A stretch of DNA of 64,000 bases, from the NCBI GenBank assembly GCA_041392475.1, contig JAWKLZ010000002.1, positions 1,682,501 to 1,746,500 of the forward strand, given 5' to 3'. This document shows, piece by piece, positions 35,580 to 44,828 of the stretch (positions are counted from its first letter, which is position 1; the number at the start of each line of letters is the position of its first letter). This stretch comes from Chitinophagales bacterium. Lineage in GTDB: Bacteria > Bacteroidota > Bacteroidia > Chitinophagales > UBA2359. A model generated the notes under the pieces. The model was not told the origin of the DNA. It saw only the letters and a program-made list of their open reading frames with translations, and searched no databases. A program made the position numbers and the translations under genes.

Positions 35580-36338
35580 CTATGTGTGAATGACAACTTC
35601 TCTTTTTTTATACCTACCAAAAATATCCAAGACCAGAAATATAAAACCTATGATAGTCAATGTATGTGCAATCCAAGGAACATAGATAGACGATTTAAAA
35701 TAAAGATTCTGGGGAGGAATTATCGCAAAATAAGCTACGGTGAACAATAGAAAATAAATTCTATTTTGGATAAATAATTTGGGGTGAAAAAAAGACACAA
35801 TTAGCGGTAGTCCCAAGTGTAGAAAAGCTGTAGGAAGTGCCACTCCTCCATCAAAATTATAGACAAAAGAGCAATTCCAAAAACAATATGCCAACATCCA
35901 TGCAAAAGATATATCATACTCAAGGTCTCTATACTTGGAATCTTCATTGATAATAAAAGCACTGGGTCTTTTTAAGCTCAACATTACGCCCGCTCCTAAT
36001 ATCGCATTGAAGTAATCGGCATCAATAAAATCGAAAAATACGGCTTCAAAAATATTGACGAACAAAATGATATACGCAAGTTTTTGGACCAAAGGATACC
36101 ACTTGGGTGTGGTTAGCTTAAACCATTGGAGGCAAAGTAAACCAATACATACGGATACGAGTTTGAGCGCAACAAATGTACTCATTGACTGGAAAGAATA
36201 ACAAAGACCATAAATAATTATGCTTGACAAAGCAACAAAAAAGAACAAAAGCCCTATTTTGGGAGGAAGCACTCGCAATAAATGTGCTAATCCAACAAAT
36301 AGTGCAGTTAAAACCAATAGCCACATTAAAATTGTCAT
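35580..36338 (-). CDS. Multi-pass membrane protein, family not recognised
   Basis: This 252-residue protein has about eight hydrophobic segments (for example MTILMWLLVLTALFVGLAHLL at the start and IAHTLTIIGFIFLVLDIFG near the end). Between them lie a soluble loop DSKYRDLEYDISFAW and a conserved-looking WNCSFVYNFDGG. It has no signal peptide, no CXXCH and no transporter signature that I can name. The neighbour upstream is divergent and shares a 190-bp control region with it, holding a paired dyad. Function unknown. Confidence 0.75.
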   Translation of the reverse strand: MTILMWLLVLTALFVGLAHLLRVLPPKIGLLFFFVALSSIIIYGLCYSFQSMSTFVALKLVSVCIGLLCLQWFKLTTPKWYPLVQKLAYIILFVNIFEAVFFDFIDADYFNAILGAGVMLSLKRPSAFIINEDSKYRDLEYDISFAWMLAYCFWNCSFVYNFDGGVALPTAFLHLGLPLIVSFFHPKLFIQNRIYFLLFTVAYFAIIPPQNLYFKSSIYVPWIAHTLTIIGFIFLVLDIFGRYKKREVVIHT

Positions 36339-36398
36339 AAGTGATTATTTATTTTTTTTCAAAAAAGCAATATAATCATTAATGCCTCAGAATCGATC

Positions 36399-36431
36399 TT
36401 TGTAAACAAAGGTTGTATTATTGTTTACAAA
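36399..36431. promoter_or_regulatory. Paired TTGTTTACAAA dyad in a divergent promoter region
   Basis: TTTGTAAACAA at 36399-36409 and its exact complement TTGTTTACAAA at 36421-36431 are separated by 11 bases. Each arm is itself nearly palindromic (TTTGT-AA-ACAAA). It lies between the divergent membrane-protein and patatin genes, as expected of an operator bound by two dimers. Confidence 0.5.
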
Positions 36432-36525
36432 AACCTTGCAAAAGATATTAACTGGTGTATTTATTGTGATGTATTTTCTATTCACCTCACAGCATTCTAC
36501 CATTTAGCTATTATTTTCATAAAAT

Positions 36526-38310
36526 ATGAATACTTTAGAAGTACTTAGAAACATTCCTTATTTCAAAAATTTATCTTTGGAAGCCTTTGAGGAATTACAT
36601 CAAAAAGCAGACATTATCAACCTTCAATGTGGGAAATCCCTGCTCAGTCAAGGAGATACAGGAGACGACATCTATGTATTATTAGATGGAAGACTTAGAG
36701 CCATTAGGGAAAGCAAAGGAAGTAAGGTCATATTGGGAGAAATTAGCAGGGGTGAAATTGTAGGAGAAATGGCGACATTGTTGGGAGAAAAACGAAACGC
36801 TACGATTATTGCTATTCGAAATTCGGTATTACTAAAACTGAAGGGGGCGGATTTTACTGCCTTACTCCAACAACAACAAACATCTATTAATCAGCTGATT
36901 CGCACAGTGGTAGATCGTACCAAAAAAACATTTGTTCCCAAACAAAAAATCATTTCTGTTGCAGTCGTACCTCTAGCAGATAATCTAAATTTGGAGCATT
37001 TTCTACCTCAACTGACCCAAGAACTACAAAAATATGCCTCAACCAAACTTGTATCAGATGCCAGTTTGCAGAAGACGCATCCTGATATTTTCAAAGATGA
37101 AAATAGGGTTTCCTCTTTGCTGGCGAAATATGAAGATGAATATGATTTTTTGCTTTATCAAACAGATAGCACTTGGAATGATTGGACGAAACACTGCGTT
37201 TCTCGGGCAGATAAGATACTCATTGTCGCAAATAGCAAACAATCTCCAGAAATAGGTGAATTCGAAGCAGAACTCTTGCAAACACTCCAAAAAACGAATC
37301 AAGCCAGTTGGGAATTGATTTTATTGCACGACTCTAAAGCACAAAAACCCAAGGATACACGGTTTTGGTTAGAAAAACGAAATATAGCACGGCATTACCA
37401 CATTGTACCCAATGACTTAAAAGACATTCAAAGATTGTCTAGGTTTTTAACAGGAAACACCATTGGAGTTGCCCTGAGCGGAGGGGGTTTTCGGGCAGTT
37501 TCACAAGCAGGCATTCTCCATGCAATCATGGAATCGGGCATACCCATCGACATTATTGGAGGAAGTTCGGGCGGTGCTTTTATTGGAGGAGGATATGCTT
37601 GTGTGGATAAGCCTGAAGATATTCCCCAAATAATCCAAAAAGGAGATGCCCTATTTAAGGATTCAAAAGTGCTTACTTTCCCAATTGTTTCCTTGTTTTC
37701 GGGCAAGCATTTTACGAATGGTATGAAGGGTTTTTTCAAGGATTTTAGGATAGAAGATCTTTGGATTGATTATTTCTGCATCTCATTGAGTCTCGTTTCA
37801 GGGAAACTAATAATTCATGAAGAAGGGCCCTTATGGAAAACCGTTAGAGCAAGCACCTCAGTTATGGGTATTCTCCCTCCTGTGATTGAAAATGGCGAGT
37901 GTTTGGTAGATGGAGGCTTAATTAACTCTTGTCCTACCAATATCTTGGTACAAAAAGGAGCAGGCAAGGTCATTGTTATCAATGCTTCTACCCAGAGTGG
38001 CATCAAGGTAGATAATGAATTCCCTCCCACTATATCGGGATGGAGTTTGTTAGCAAGAAAACTAAATCCTTTCAATAAAAAGAAAATCGGACCGACTATC
38101 CTCACCAATATCACACAGTCTATGTATATGGCTTCTAATCACTTGCAAGACAGGGTGTATGCAGACTCCAATATAGATTTGTTTATTGTTCCTCCAATAA
38201 GCGAGGCGGATTCTATGACACTGGATGCTAGCGTCCAATTATACGAGGAAGGCTATCAATATGGTTTGTCACAAGTAGATAATTGGAAGCAACAATTGAA
38301 TCTTTCTTAA
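36526..38310 (+). CDS. Cyclic-nucleotide-binding patatin-like phospholipase (NTE/RssA type)
   Basis: This 594-residue protein has two recognisable domains. Residues ~10-125 are a cNMP-binding domain with the beta-roll and cap GEISRGEIVGEMATLLGEKRNA. A linker of ~180 residues follows. The patatin hydrolase (~310-500) has the oxyanion motif SGGGFRAVSQAG, the nucleophile S348 in GGSSGG and the catalytic Asp D463 in VDGGLINSCP. This order is that of neuropathy-target-esterase-like lysophospholipases. The oxyanion motif has RA where RG is common. It probably hydrolyses membrane phospholipids under control of a bound nucleotide or another ligand. The FAD oxidoreductase follows by 23 bases, so they may be co-transcribed. 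Confidence 0.93.
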   Translation: MNTLEVLRNIPYFKNLSLEAFEELHQKADIINLQCGKSLLSQGDTGDDIYVLLDGRLRAIRESKGSKVILGEISRGEIVGEMATLLGEKRNATIIAIRNSVLLKLKGADFTALLQQQQTSINQLIRTVVDRTKKTFVPKQKIISVAVVPLADNLNLEHFLPQLTQELQKYASTKLVSDASLQKTHPDIFKDENRVSSLLAKYEDEYDFLLYQTDSTWNDWTKHCVSRADKILIVANSKQSPEIGEFEAELLQTLQKTNQASWELILLHDSKAQKPKDTRFWLEKRNIARHYHIVPNDLKDIQRLSRFLTGNTIGVALSGGGFRAVSQAGILHAIMESGIPIDIIGGSSGGAFIGGGYACVDKPEDIPQIIQKGDALFKDSKVLTFPIVSLFSGKHFTNGMKGFFKDFRIEDLWIDYFCISLSLVSGKLIIHEEGPLWKTVRASTSVMGILPPVIENGECLVDGGLINSCPTNILVQKGAGKVIVINASTQSGIKVDNEFPPTISGWSLLARKLNPFNKKKIGPTILTNITQSMYMASNHLQDRVYADSNIDLFIVPPISEADSMTLDASVQLYEEGYQYGLSQVDNWKQQLNLS

Positions 38311-38333
38311 AAGTCAACTCTAAAATCAATAAT

Positions 38334-39677
38334 ATGGAACAATTTCCCTTTAGTGAAATCAGCACTTGGCTATCAGAACCTAAAGATTTATGTCCTTCCC
38401 TTCAATCGGATATCAGAACCGATGTGGTCATTGTGGGAGGAGGCTATACTGGACTTTACACAGCTATCGGGCTTCGTGAAGCAGGCATTAATGTTGTCGT
38501 ATTGGAGCAAGATTTTGTGGGCGCAGGAGGCAGTGGCCGCAATTCGGGCTATGTAGATGGTTTGATAGGAAAAGATTACCCTTCCTTGTTGAAAATCTAC
38601 AAAAAGGAAAGAGCGAGAGAACTCTGCAATTTTGCAAAAGAAGGGGTATTGAAGGTAGAGGATTTTATCAAAAAACACAAGATTCCCTGTGATTATGAAC
38701 CCAATGGAAACATCATGGCTGCCGTACATCCCAAGCAAATCAAAAAGCTAAAAACTGTTGTGGCAGCAGGAGAAGGTTTGGGATTGGATTTTACCTTTCT
38801 GAGTCAGGAAGAAATGGAGGAAAGAGGAATGCCTCAAGCCTTTATAGCAGGTTTGTTCGATCCTGTGGGCGGTTTTTTGAATCCTGGATTGTTGGTCAGC
38901 CATTTGCGGAGAATTGCCTTGGAAAAGGGAGTACAATTGTATGAAAAAACAGCAGTATTGGAATTGAGAGACTCCAGCCCTGTGGTGGCTCGCTGCAAAG
39001 GAGGAACCGTCACGGCAGACCAAGCAGTATTGGCAACCAACGTCTATACCCATGCTTTGGGTTGGAAAAAACGATTGATGTCCCCTGTTTGTGCAGGTAT
39101 GTTTGAAACAGAACCGCTCTCTGATGAACAAATGGCAGCCATTGGAGGATGGGAAGGTCGTGAAGGCATTTACACAGCACACGAACAATTGGAGAATTAC
39201 CGATTGACTGCTAATAACTCGCTTATTGTAGGAGGTAAACACATTAAAATTCCCTTTGGCAATCATTTGACCAATACCTACATTCCAGAAGTATTTACAG
39301 CGATTGAAGGGATGTTCAGAGAGCGTTTTCCAGAATTGGTGGGTTTGAAAGTCAAAACTTTTTGGGGAGGTTGGATTGGTATTGCCATGGATTTTATGCC
39401 TGATTTGGGGAAAGTCGGCAAGCATCAAAACATTCACTATGGTCTCGGTTTTTCAGGACATGGCATTCCGCATACCTGCTTGATGGGAGAGTTGCTCACC
39501 GAACAAATTCAAGGAAAAGAACACCCCTTGGCGAAAGTTTTGAAAAGGCGTGTGCTTCCCGTTCCTCCAGAACCTTTCAAATGGCTGGGGACCAAAGCTA
39601 TATCTGGAATATTGAGTGGCATAGATGGAGTGACAGACAAGCAAGTAAGAAAAATGAATCGCACGTCCATTCATTGA
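38334..39677 (+). CDS. FAD-dependent amine/amino-acid oxidoreductase (DAO family)
   Basis: The protein has 447 residues from the ATG at 38334; an upstream TTG start would overlap the patatin gene. The FAD Rossmann motif is VVIVGGGYTGLYTAIGLREAG, followed by VLEQDFVGAGGSGRNSGYVDG, the signature of glycine-oxidase/gamma-glutamylputrescine-oxidase-like enzymes. The C-terminal FAD-contact motif is HYGLGFSGHGIPHTCLMGELL. FWGGWIGIAMDFMPDLGKV fits the usual substrate-side region. It should oxidise a primary or secondary amine with O2 or another acceptor; the substrate cannot be told from sequence. Confidence 0.9.
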   Translation: MEQFPFSEISTWLSEPKDLCPSLQSDIRTDVVIVGGGYTGLYTAIGLREAGINVVVLEQDFVGAGGSGRNSGYVDGLIGKDYPSLLKIYKKERARELCNFAKEGVLKVEDFIKKHKIPCDYEPNGNIMAAVHPKQIKKLKTVVAAGEGLGLDFTFLSQEEMEERGMPQAFIAGLFDPVGGFLNPGLLVSHLRRIALEKGVQLYEKTAVLELRDSSPVVARCKGGTVTADQAVLATNVYTHALGWKKRLMSPVCAGMFETEPLSDEQMAAIGGWEGREGIYTAHEQLENYRLTANNSLIVGGKHIKIPFGNHLTNTYIPEVFTAIEGMFRERFPELVGLKVKTFWGGWIGIAMDFMPDLGKVGKHQNIHYGLGFSGHGIPHTCLMGELLTEQIQGKEHPLAKVLKRRVLPVPPEPFKWLGTKAISGILSGIDGVTDKQVRKMNRTSIH

Positions 39678-39729
39678 TTTGAAAAATATCATCTTATTCC
39701 TTTTATGGCGATATTTCGCTAAAAATTAT

Positions 39730-39773
39730 CCCCATTCGTAGCCCATGAATTAATTCATGGGCTACGAATGGGG
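39730..39773. repeat. Perfect 44-bp palindrome
   Basis: Positions 39730-39751 are the exact reverse complement of 39752-39773, with no loop and no mismatch. The core contains GCCCATGAATTAATTCATGGGC. It lies 53 bases past the FAD oxidoreductase stop. It could act as a terminator, but only a short T tail follows (TTTATAATC). It resembles dispersed intergenic palindromes (REP-like). Confidence 0.8.
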
Positions 39774-39853
39774 TTTATAATCAAGCAGTTATTCTGCTTT
39801 TAAAAATAGTGTTTTATCACCCAAAAGGGAATATCACTATAAAATCGACAACA

Positions 39854-40096
39854 ATGAAAGTTAAGGAGGTTTTAAGGCAATTCTGGAAAGAAAATGGATT
39901 TGAAGAAGATGGAGGTACGAACAATAAATTTGACAAATTTACCGCACTTGGGATTGACTTCAAGTTTCCCAACCTTAGTTCATAAGGCTATTTATTGCAC
40001 AATGTGAATCACCTTATTCATGGATATGGCACGACTTGGAAAGAGGGGTTTAGAGCATCCGCTTGGGAGTTGGGCGCAGAAGAGGTCAATGATTGA
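39854..40096 (+). pseudogene. Remnant of a Coq4-like protein
   Basis: An ATG frame reads MKVKEVLRQFWKENGFEEDGG to a TAA at 39983-39985. It resumes in the same frame as LLHNVNHLIHGYGTTWKEG and FRASAWELGAEEVND to a TGA at 40094. The HDxxHxxxGYxTxWxxE style of the second half resembles the Coq4-like family, in which the His and Asp of this motif bind metal; here Asp is Asn. About 79 codons remain, far less than a full Coq4-like protein (~200), and a central piece seems lost. The sequence upstream of the ATG contains no good alternative gene. The family call is from memory of the motif. Confidence 0.45.
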
Positions 40097-40120
40097 GATA
40101 TTGGAATTCGGCTTCAAAAA

Positions 40121-43100
40121 TCACCCAATCCCCCCAACCTTCCTCTTCCTCCAAAAAGCCAATCCACTCACTATCATCACCCCAACAACCACCCAATACA
40201 CCCATTGCGGAATCGGAACAGGGTCGCCTGCCGCATAAGAGTGCAAACCAGAAAGGTAATAATTCACCCCGTAGTAGGTCATAATCACCGAAGCCCAACC
40301 AAAAATCGTTGCCAAATTGTAGGCATACAAGCCCGTCATTTTCGGGATGATACGCATGTGCAGAATAAAGGCATAAACCAAAATCACCACCAAAGCCCAA
40401 GTTTCTTTTGCATCCCAACCCCAATATCTACCCCAAGATTCATTCGCCCAAACACCCCCCAAATACGTACCAATACTGACCATAAACAATCCGCCAATCA
40501 AGGTCATTTCGCTGATATAAGACATTTCCCTCACGATGCGGAGAATGTTCTTTTTGTTGGTTTCGGTCAAGAAAATCATCAGAATCAAGTTGATTAGTCC
40601 AATAATCGCCCCCAACATCAAAAAGCCATAACTCCCAGCCTCCAAAGACACGTGAATCGTCAGCCAATACGACTTCAATACAGGCACTAGTGGGGTGATT
40701 TCGGGATCGAGGTAACTCAACATCGCCACCAACAAAATCACCGAGGCCAAAATCATCGTAGCCGCCAAAGCCCCAAAAGACTTTCGGGCGAATATCAAAC
40801 CCGCCAAAGTAGAAGTCCAAGCTATGTAAATCATCGACTCATAACCATTGCTCCACGGCGCACGCTCCGACACATACCAACGAATCGCCAAACCCAATGT
40901 GTGGAATGCAAAACCCACAACTACCAACCCAAACAAGACCTTATAGACCTTGTCCATGTCGATTTCGGGCTTGAAAACAGACAAAAATAAGAAGAACAAA
41001 AACGCCAAACCCAACAGCAAATCATACACTGCCAAGCGGTCAAAAGGATTCATTTGGTTCAGTAAGATTTCAGATTTGATTTGAAGCGCAGAAGGCATCA
41101 CCTCCGCCCCTTTCGACTTTTGGTAGCTATCCAGTTCTGTTATCAGTTGATTCACAAAACCGTAGTCATTATTTGCAGCCGCTTCTTGAAGACCGGGAAT
41201 ATAGGCAGCAAAAAATTTCTTTGCCACAGGAGAGTCCATTGTTTGTTGCCCATGATCCACCATTGCAGAAACCCATGTATTGTTTGGGTCATTTGGCACA
41301 GGAATAATTTTCAGCAAACGACCCGAAAAAACCATCCCTGCAATGTTTACCCTTTCGTCCAATTTCATCAACTCCTTTTCATACACCCCCCTATCTATGG
41401 GCTGCAAATTATAGGCCCTTCGAATCTCGTCCTTGAATTTGTAGCCTCCTGTTTCTTCAAAAAAATCACTGTATGCAGCCGTTTTGCCCATCACGCCGAG
41501 TTGTTCTTGGATTTTTTCGTGTTTCCCCAACTTTATCATCGGCACTTTGTACCAATCCTTATTATTCGACAACATTCCCAATACAATCTGATCGGCCGAC
41601 AATCCATACAAACTCTCTTTCCCCGTCAATTTTCGCATCACCTCCCTCGACAAGGTATGCACAGGTTTCATCCTTCCCTTGTGGTCTTGTACCACCAATT
41701 TGCTGAATTGTTGGGCATGGGCCGCAGCCACTGTTTGCTGAATTGCAGCAGGGTCAATATTTTTTTGAGCCGATAAACCATTGGAAACAAACAACAAAGA
41801 GAGCAATACCATTGCAGCAGCAGCATTTTGTGGGTGCATTTTTTGCAGCTTCTGACGCACTTGATACAGCCTCGTTTTCTTGCTAAAAAAAGACATTACC
41901 ATGCCCAAGGTCAATAAAAAATAGCCCAAATAGGAAATCCAAGTTCCCCAAAAATCGTGGTTTACACTCAAATAAGTGCCTTGTTCGTCCTTGTCAAAAG
42001 AAGACTGAAAAAATCGGTAGCCATCATGGTCTAAAATGTGGTTCATATAAATGCGGTGATTTTCCTTCAAATTAGTTCGGTCATCTATCAACTGCACCTC
42101 GCTTGCATAGGACGCGGCACTCTCTGTTCCTGGGTATTTCTCTAAAATAAAGTCGTATAGTTTGATTGCAAAAGGCAGTTTTACCTCTTTCGCTCCATAC
42201 GAAACCGCCATGCTTACCCCATTGATGCTCGTCACCGTAGGATTTCCAGGCAGCCCTTTTTTGCCATACACATAGATTTCATCTGGCTTTCCATTCACCT
42301 TCACTTCCATCAACAAGGCGGTCATGCTTTCCCCTTTCACCTTCGGGCTTTCCGAAATAAGTTCTACCGTAGCTTGTGGGTGAAAATCTCCAAATACAAA
42401 ATTGTTTACACCATCTGAATACAAAGAACGCAACATCAATATATTGTAATTTCCAGAAGGGTAAATTGTGTCCTTTTTTTGCGTTGCCATCACCGTTTGC
42501 TGCAATACACGATCCGCCTGAATCAGCAAGGAGTCATTTCGATAAGCCAAATTGATAGCATCGGTTATAGGAGGCTCATTGAAGTTGTACAGCACATTTC
42601 GTATTTTTTTAACTTCACCTTGACGCACAAAATACTCCTCTCTACCCGATAGTCCCGCTATAACAATCTTCAAAGTAGGCTTTCCTTCCGTATTTTCCTT
42701 CAATACCTGTTTGGGATTTGGAAGAAAGTCCTTTACCTCCGCTTCAATCAAATCACTGCCTATCAAATAGGATTCCTTCCAATTGTTGTTGCCCAAAGTC
42801 GCAAACAACACAGGTTCGTCAAACTCGTATTTGTTGCCTTTTTGCAGCACTTCAAATTTGAGGTAGGTATCCGCCGAAAGAAAGGTATTAGAAGCATCGT
42901 TTTCTCGAATGTGCATAATTCCTTCAAAACCAAAATACCTTGTCACTCCTGCTCCCAACAATATGACAATCATCGAAAGGTGAAACATCAGGATTGTCCA
43001 CTTTTTTTGCTGTATCATCCTAAAGCGGAAAATATTGACGACTATCGAAATCCCAAACAAGACCAATAGCAACTCAAACCATCGAGATTTGAAGATGACT

Positions 43101-43246
43101 TTTTGGGCTGAGCTTGTTCCAAAATCGTTTTCCACAAAAGTCGCAATGCCTATTGCAGCCGCAAATAGCAGCATGTACAAGCCTGCTGCTCGGGTATTGA
43201 AAAGCGGAGAAAGTATCTTTTTTAGTTTAGCGGGGAAATTGTTCAT
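40121..43246 (-). CDS. ccsBA: Fused ResB-CcsA (system II) cytochrome c haem-ligation protein
   Basis: This 1041-residue inner-membrane protein carries out system II cytochrome c maturation: it exports haem and attaches it to CXXCH motifs in the periplasm. The N-terminal half is ResB/Ccs1-like: TM segments at ~20-40, ~60-75 and ~85-105, then a large periplasmic domain and a fourth TM near 440. The C-terminal third is CcsA-like, with the haem-handling WWD motif (ANESWGRYWGWDAKETWAL) and histidines in FHTLGLAIRW, YWLTIHVSLEAG and FILHMRIIPK. Between them lies a second periplasmic region. The hemA gene ends 82 bases upstream on the same strand, so haem synthesis and haem attachment are linked. 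It would serve the multiheme cytochromes nearby. Confidence 0.93.
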   Translation of the reverse strand: MNNFPAKLKKILSPLFNTRAAGLYMLLFAAAIGIATFVENDFGTSSAQKVIFKSRWFELLLVLFGISIVVNIFRFRMIQQKKWTILMFHLSMIVILLGAGVTRYFGFEGIMHIRENDASNTFLSADTYLKFEVLQKGNKYEFDEPVLFATLGNNNWKESYLIGSDLIEAEVKDFLPNPKQVLKENTEGKPTLKIVIAGLSGREEYFVRQGEVKKIRNVLYNFNEPPITDAINLAYRNDSLLIQADRVLQQTVMATQKKDTIYPSGNYNILMLRSLYSDGVNNFVFGDFHPQATVELISESPKVKGESMTALLMEVKVNGKPDEIYVYGKKGLPGNPTVTSINGVSMAVSYGAKEVKLPFAIKLYDFILEKYPGTESAASYASEVQLIDDRTNLKENHRIYMNHILDHDGYRFFQSSFDKDEQGTYLSVNHDFWGTWISYLGYFLLTLGMVMSFFSKKTRLYQVRQKLQKMHPQNAAAAMVLLSLLFVSNGLSAQKNIDPAAIQQTVAAAHAQQFSKLVVQDHKGRMKPVHTLSREVMRKLTGKESLYGLSADQIVLGMLSNNKDWYKVPMIKLGKHEKIQEQLGVMGKTAAYSDFFEETGGYKFKDEIRRAYNLQPIDRGVYEKELMKLDERVNIAGMVFSGRLLKIIPVPNDPNNTWVSAMVDHGQQTMDSPVAKKFFAAYIPGLQEAAANNDYGFVNQLITELDSYQKSKGAEVMPSALQIKSEILLNQMNPFDRLAVYDLLLGLAFLFFLFLSVFKPEIDMDKVYKVLFGLVVVGFAFHTLGLAIRWYVSERAPWSNGYESMIYIAWTSTLAGLIFARKSFGALAATMILASVILLVAMLSYLDPEITPLVPVLKSYWLTIHVSLEAGSYGFLMLGAIIGLINLILMIFLTETNKKNILRIVREMSYISEMTLIGGLFMVSIGTYLGGVWANESWGRYWGWDAKETWALVVILVYAFILHMRIIPKMTGLYAYNLATIFGWASVIMTYYGVNYYLSGLHSYAAGDPVPIPQWVYWVVVGVMIVSGLAFWRKRKVGGIG

Positions 43247-43277
43247 TGGGAATACGGGGGTTAGTTTATACGCAAAT

Positions 43278-43303
43278 TCGCCGACATCTGAAAGATTCGG
43301 CGA
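43278..43303. other. Hairpin between hemA and ccsBA
   Basis: The perfect 7-bp arms TCGCCGA (43278-43284) and TCGGCGA (43297-43303) enclose a 12-base loop in the 82-bp gap. No T run follows on the minus strand. It could be a processing or weak attenuation site in a hemA-ccsBA transcript. Confidence 0.4.
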
Positions 43304-43328
43304 TATTTAAAGACTACAATCGTTGACA

Positions 43329-44573
43329 TTAATTTTCACGCTGCAAGAAAATTTCCTTAGCAGCGATTATCGGAATACTGATATATTTTTTTTCCAAATA
43401 GTTCACAATCAAGTCTAAAGTAGTGCGAGAAGCTTCATCCATTTGCTCAATTTCTTTCTGAAATACAGACTCCATTGCTCGCTTTTTAATGGCTTTGACC
43501 TTATGCGGAATGATGGAAGCCATTGCTTTTTCAATCTTTCGATTTTGAAGCATTGCAGTAAATTCCTCTGCTCGTTTAGATACAATCATTTCAGCCTTAG
43601 CGACTTCATTTTTTCTCAATTCAAGGTTTTGACCAGCCAAAAAACGCAGTTTTTCTACTTCAATATACTGCAAAGGAAACTGTCGAACAACATCAGGATG
43701 AATGTCATTAGGCACTGCCAAATCAATTACTATTTTAGGCTGCCCATCTCCTGCAAGTAAAGATTGGTACAGATTGGGTGTAATGATTGCATCTGTTGAG
43801 CCAGTACAACTAATCAGCACATCAAAACCCTCTCGGTACTCCTTCAATTGCTCCAAAGAATAGGCTTGTCCTCCTACTTTATGCGCCAATGCTTGGGCAT
43901 TTTTGAAGGTGCGGTTGAAGATATGGAAGTTGTGATAGCCGTATTTGCGAAGGATTTTCAGGGCAGTGCTATTTGTTGTTCCTGCTCCAACAATCAAAAA
44001 GCGAGTATTTTTGGGGAGGTGATTTTTCAATAAGGCTTTCATTGCCAAAGCCACTACCGACACAGAATTTTCGCCAATTTTCGTATTTGTATATATCTCT
44101 TTGGCCACAGGAATAGCCATTTTTATCGCTAAGCGAATATGGTCGTCTGTGAGTTGGTGTTTTTTGCAAAAATCGTAGGCTTCTCTCAATTGTCGGGTGA
44201 TTTCTCGTTCTCCCACCACAAGTGAATCCAAAGAAGCTGCAATCGAAAACAAATGCTGAATACCTGCAATGCCCTCATAGCGAGCAATGACATCCAATAA
44301 GCCTCCCAAACATACTTCGGGTATATCGGGGTGTAAGCGGGAGAAAAAATCTATGATAAAAAGGTCGTCCACCTCTTGTTCGGTGACAAAAAGGAAGGTC
44401 AGGCGATTGCAGGTAGCCAAATACAACAATTCGTCTATATTCAAAGCAGTTTTGACCTCCTTCAATATCTTCGCCAAAGCATCCTTATCATGGTTTGCAG
44501 TAGGAATGTATTGACCAATATGGTTGATATTGGCAGTCTTGTGTGTGATAGTTATCAGCTTGAATGTATTCAC
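43329..44573 (-). CDS. hemA: Glutamyl-tRNA reductase
   Basis: This 414-residue enzyme reduces glutamyl-tRNA(Glu) to glutamate-1-semialdehyde, the first committed step of C5 haem synthesis. The catalytic Cys is C55 in YLATCNRLTF. The substrate-binding signature SLVVGEREITRQLREAY and the NADPH site FLIVGAGTTNSTALKILRKYG are present, with VIDLAVPND further on. The dimerisation region closes the protein. A good promoter lies just upstream. It is followed by ccsBA. Its substrate tRNA-Glu is encoded at 13224 in this window. Confidence 0.95.
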   Translation of the reverse strand: MNTFKLITITHKTANINHIGQYIPTANHDKDALAKILKEVKTALNIDELLYLATCNRLTFLFVTEQEVDDLFIIDFFSRLHPDIPEVCLGGLLDVIARYEGIAGIQHLFSIAASLDSLVVGEREITRQLREAYDFCKKHQLTDDHIRLAIKMAIPVAKEIYTNTKIGENSVSVVALAMKALLKNHLPKNTRFLIVGAGTTNSTALKILRKYGYHNFHIFNRTFKNAQALAHKVGGQAYSLEQLKEYREGFDVLISCTGSTDAIITPNLYQSLLAGDGQPKIVIDLAVPNDIHPDVVRQFPLQYIEVEKLRFLAGQNLELRKNEVAKAEMIVSKRAEEFTAMLQNRKIEKAMASIIPHKVKAIKKRAMESVFQKEIEQMDEASRTTLDLIVNYLEKKYISIPIIAAKEIFLQREN

Positions 44574-44595
44574 TCGGTATCGTCTTTGTTTGTGA

Positions 44596-44603
44596 CAAAG
44601 GTA
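44596..44603 (-). promoter_or_regulatory. -7 box of the hemA promoter
   Basis: TACCTTTG on the minus strand matches TAnnTTTG, 22 bases before the hemA ATG. A TTG lies 21 bases further upstream, one base beyond the usual spacing. Confidence 0.5.
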
Positions 44604-44828
44604 TCAGAAATAACATTCAGTTGCCAACCAAAGTAGGTGAAAATCTTACGGCTTCAAAATGTATTTTTTACATTAAAAATAGATTGTTTATTCCTTGATT
44701 CCAACTCCGAAAGACATTCAGCATTTTCTATCCTGTTTTTATAAACAGAGCATAGTTTAAATTTTTTAATGCGACAAGATTTGGTATGTTTTTTGACATG
44801 ACATTACTATTATACAAAAATACGTTTC

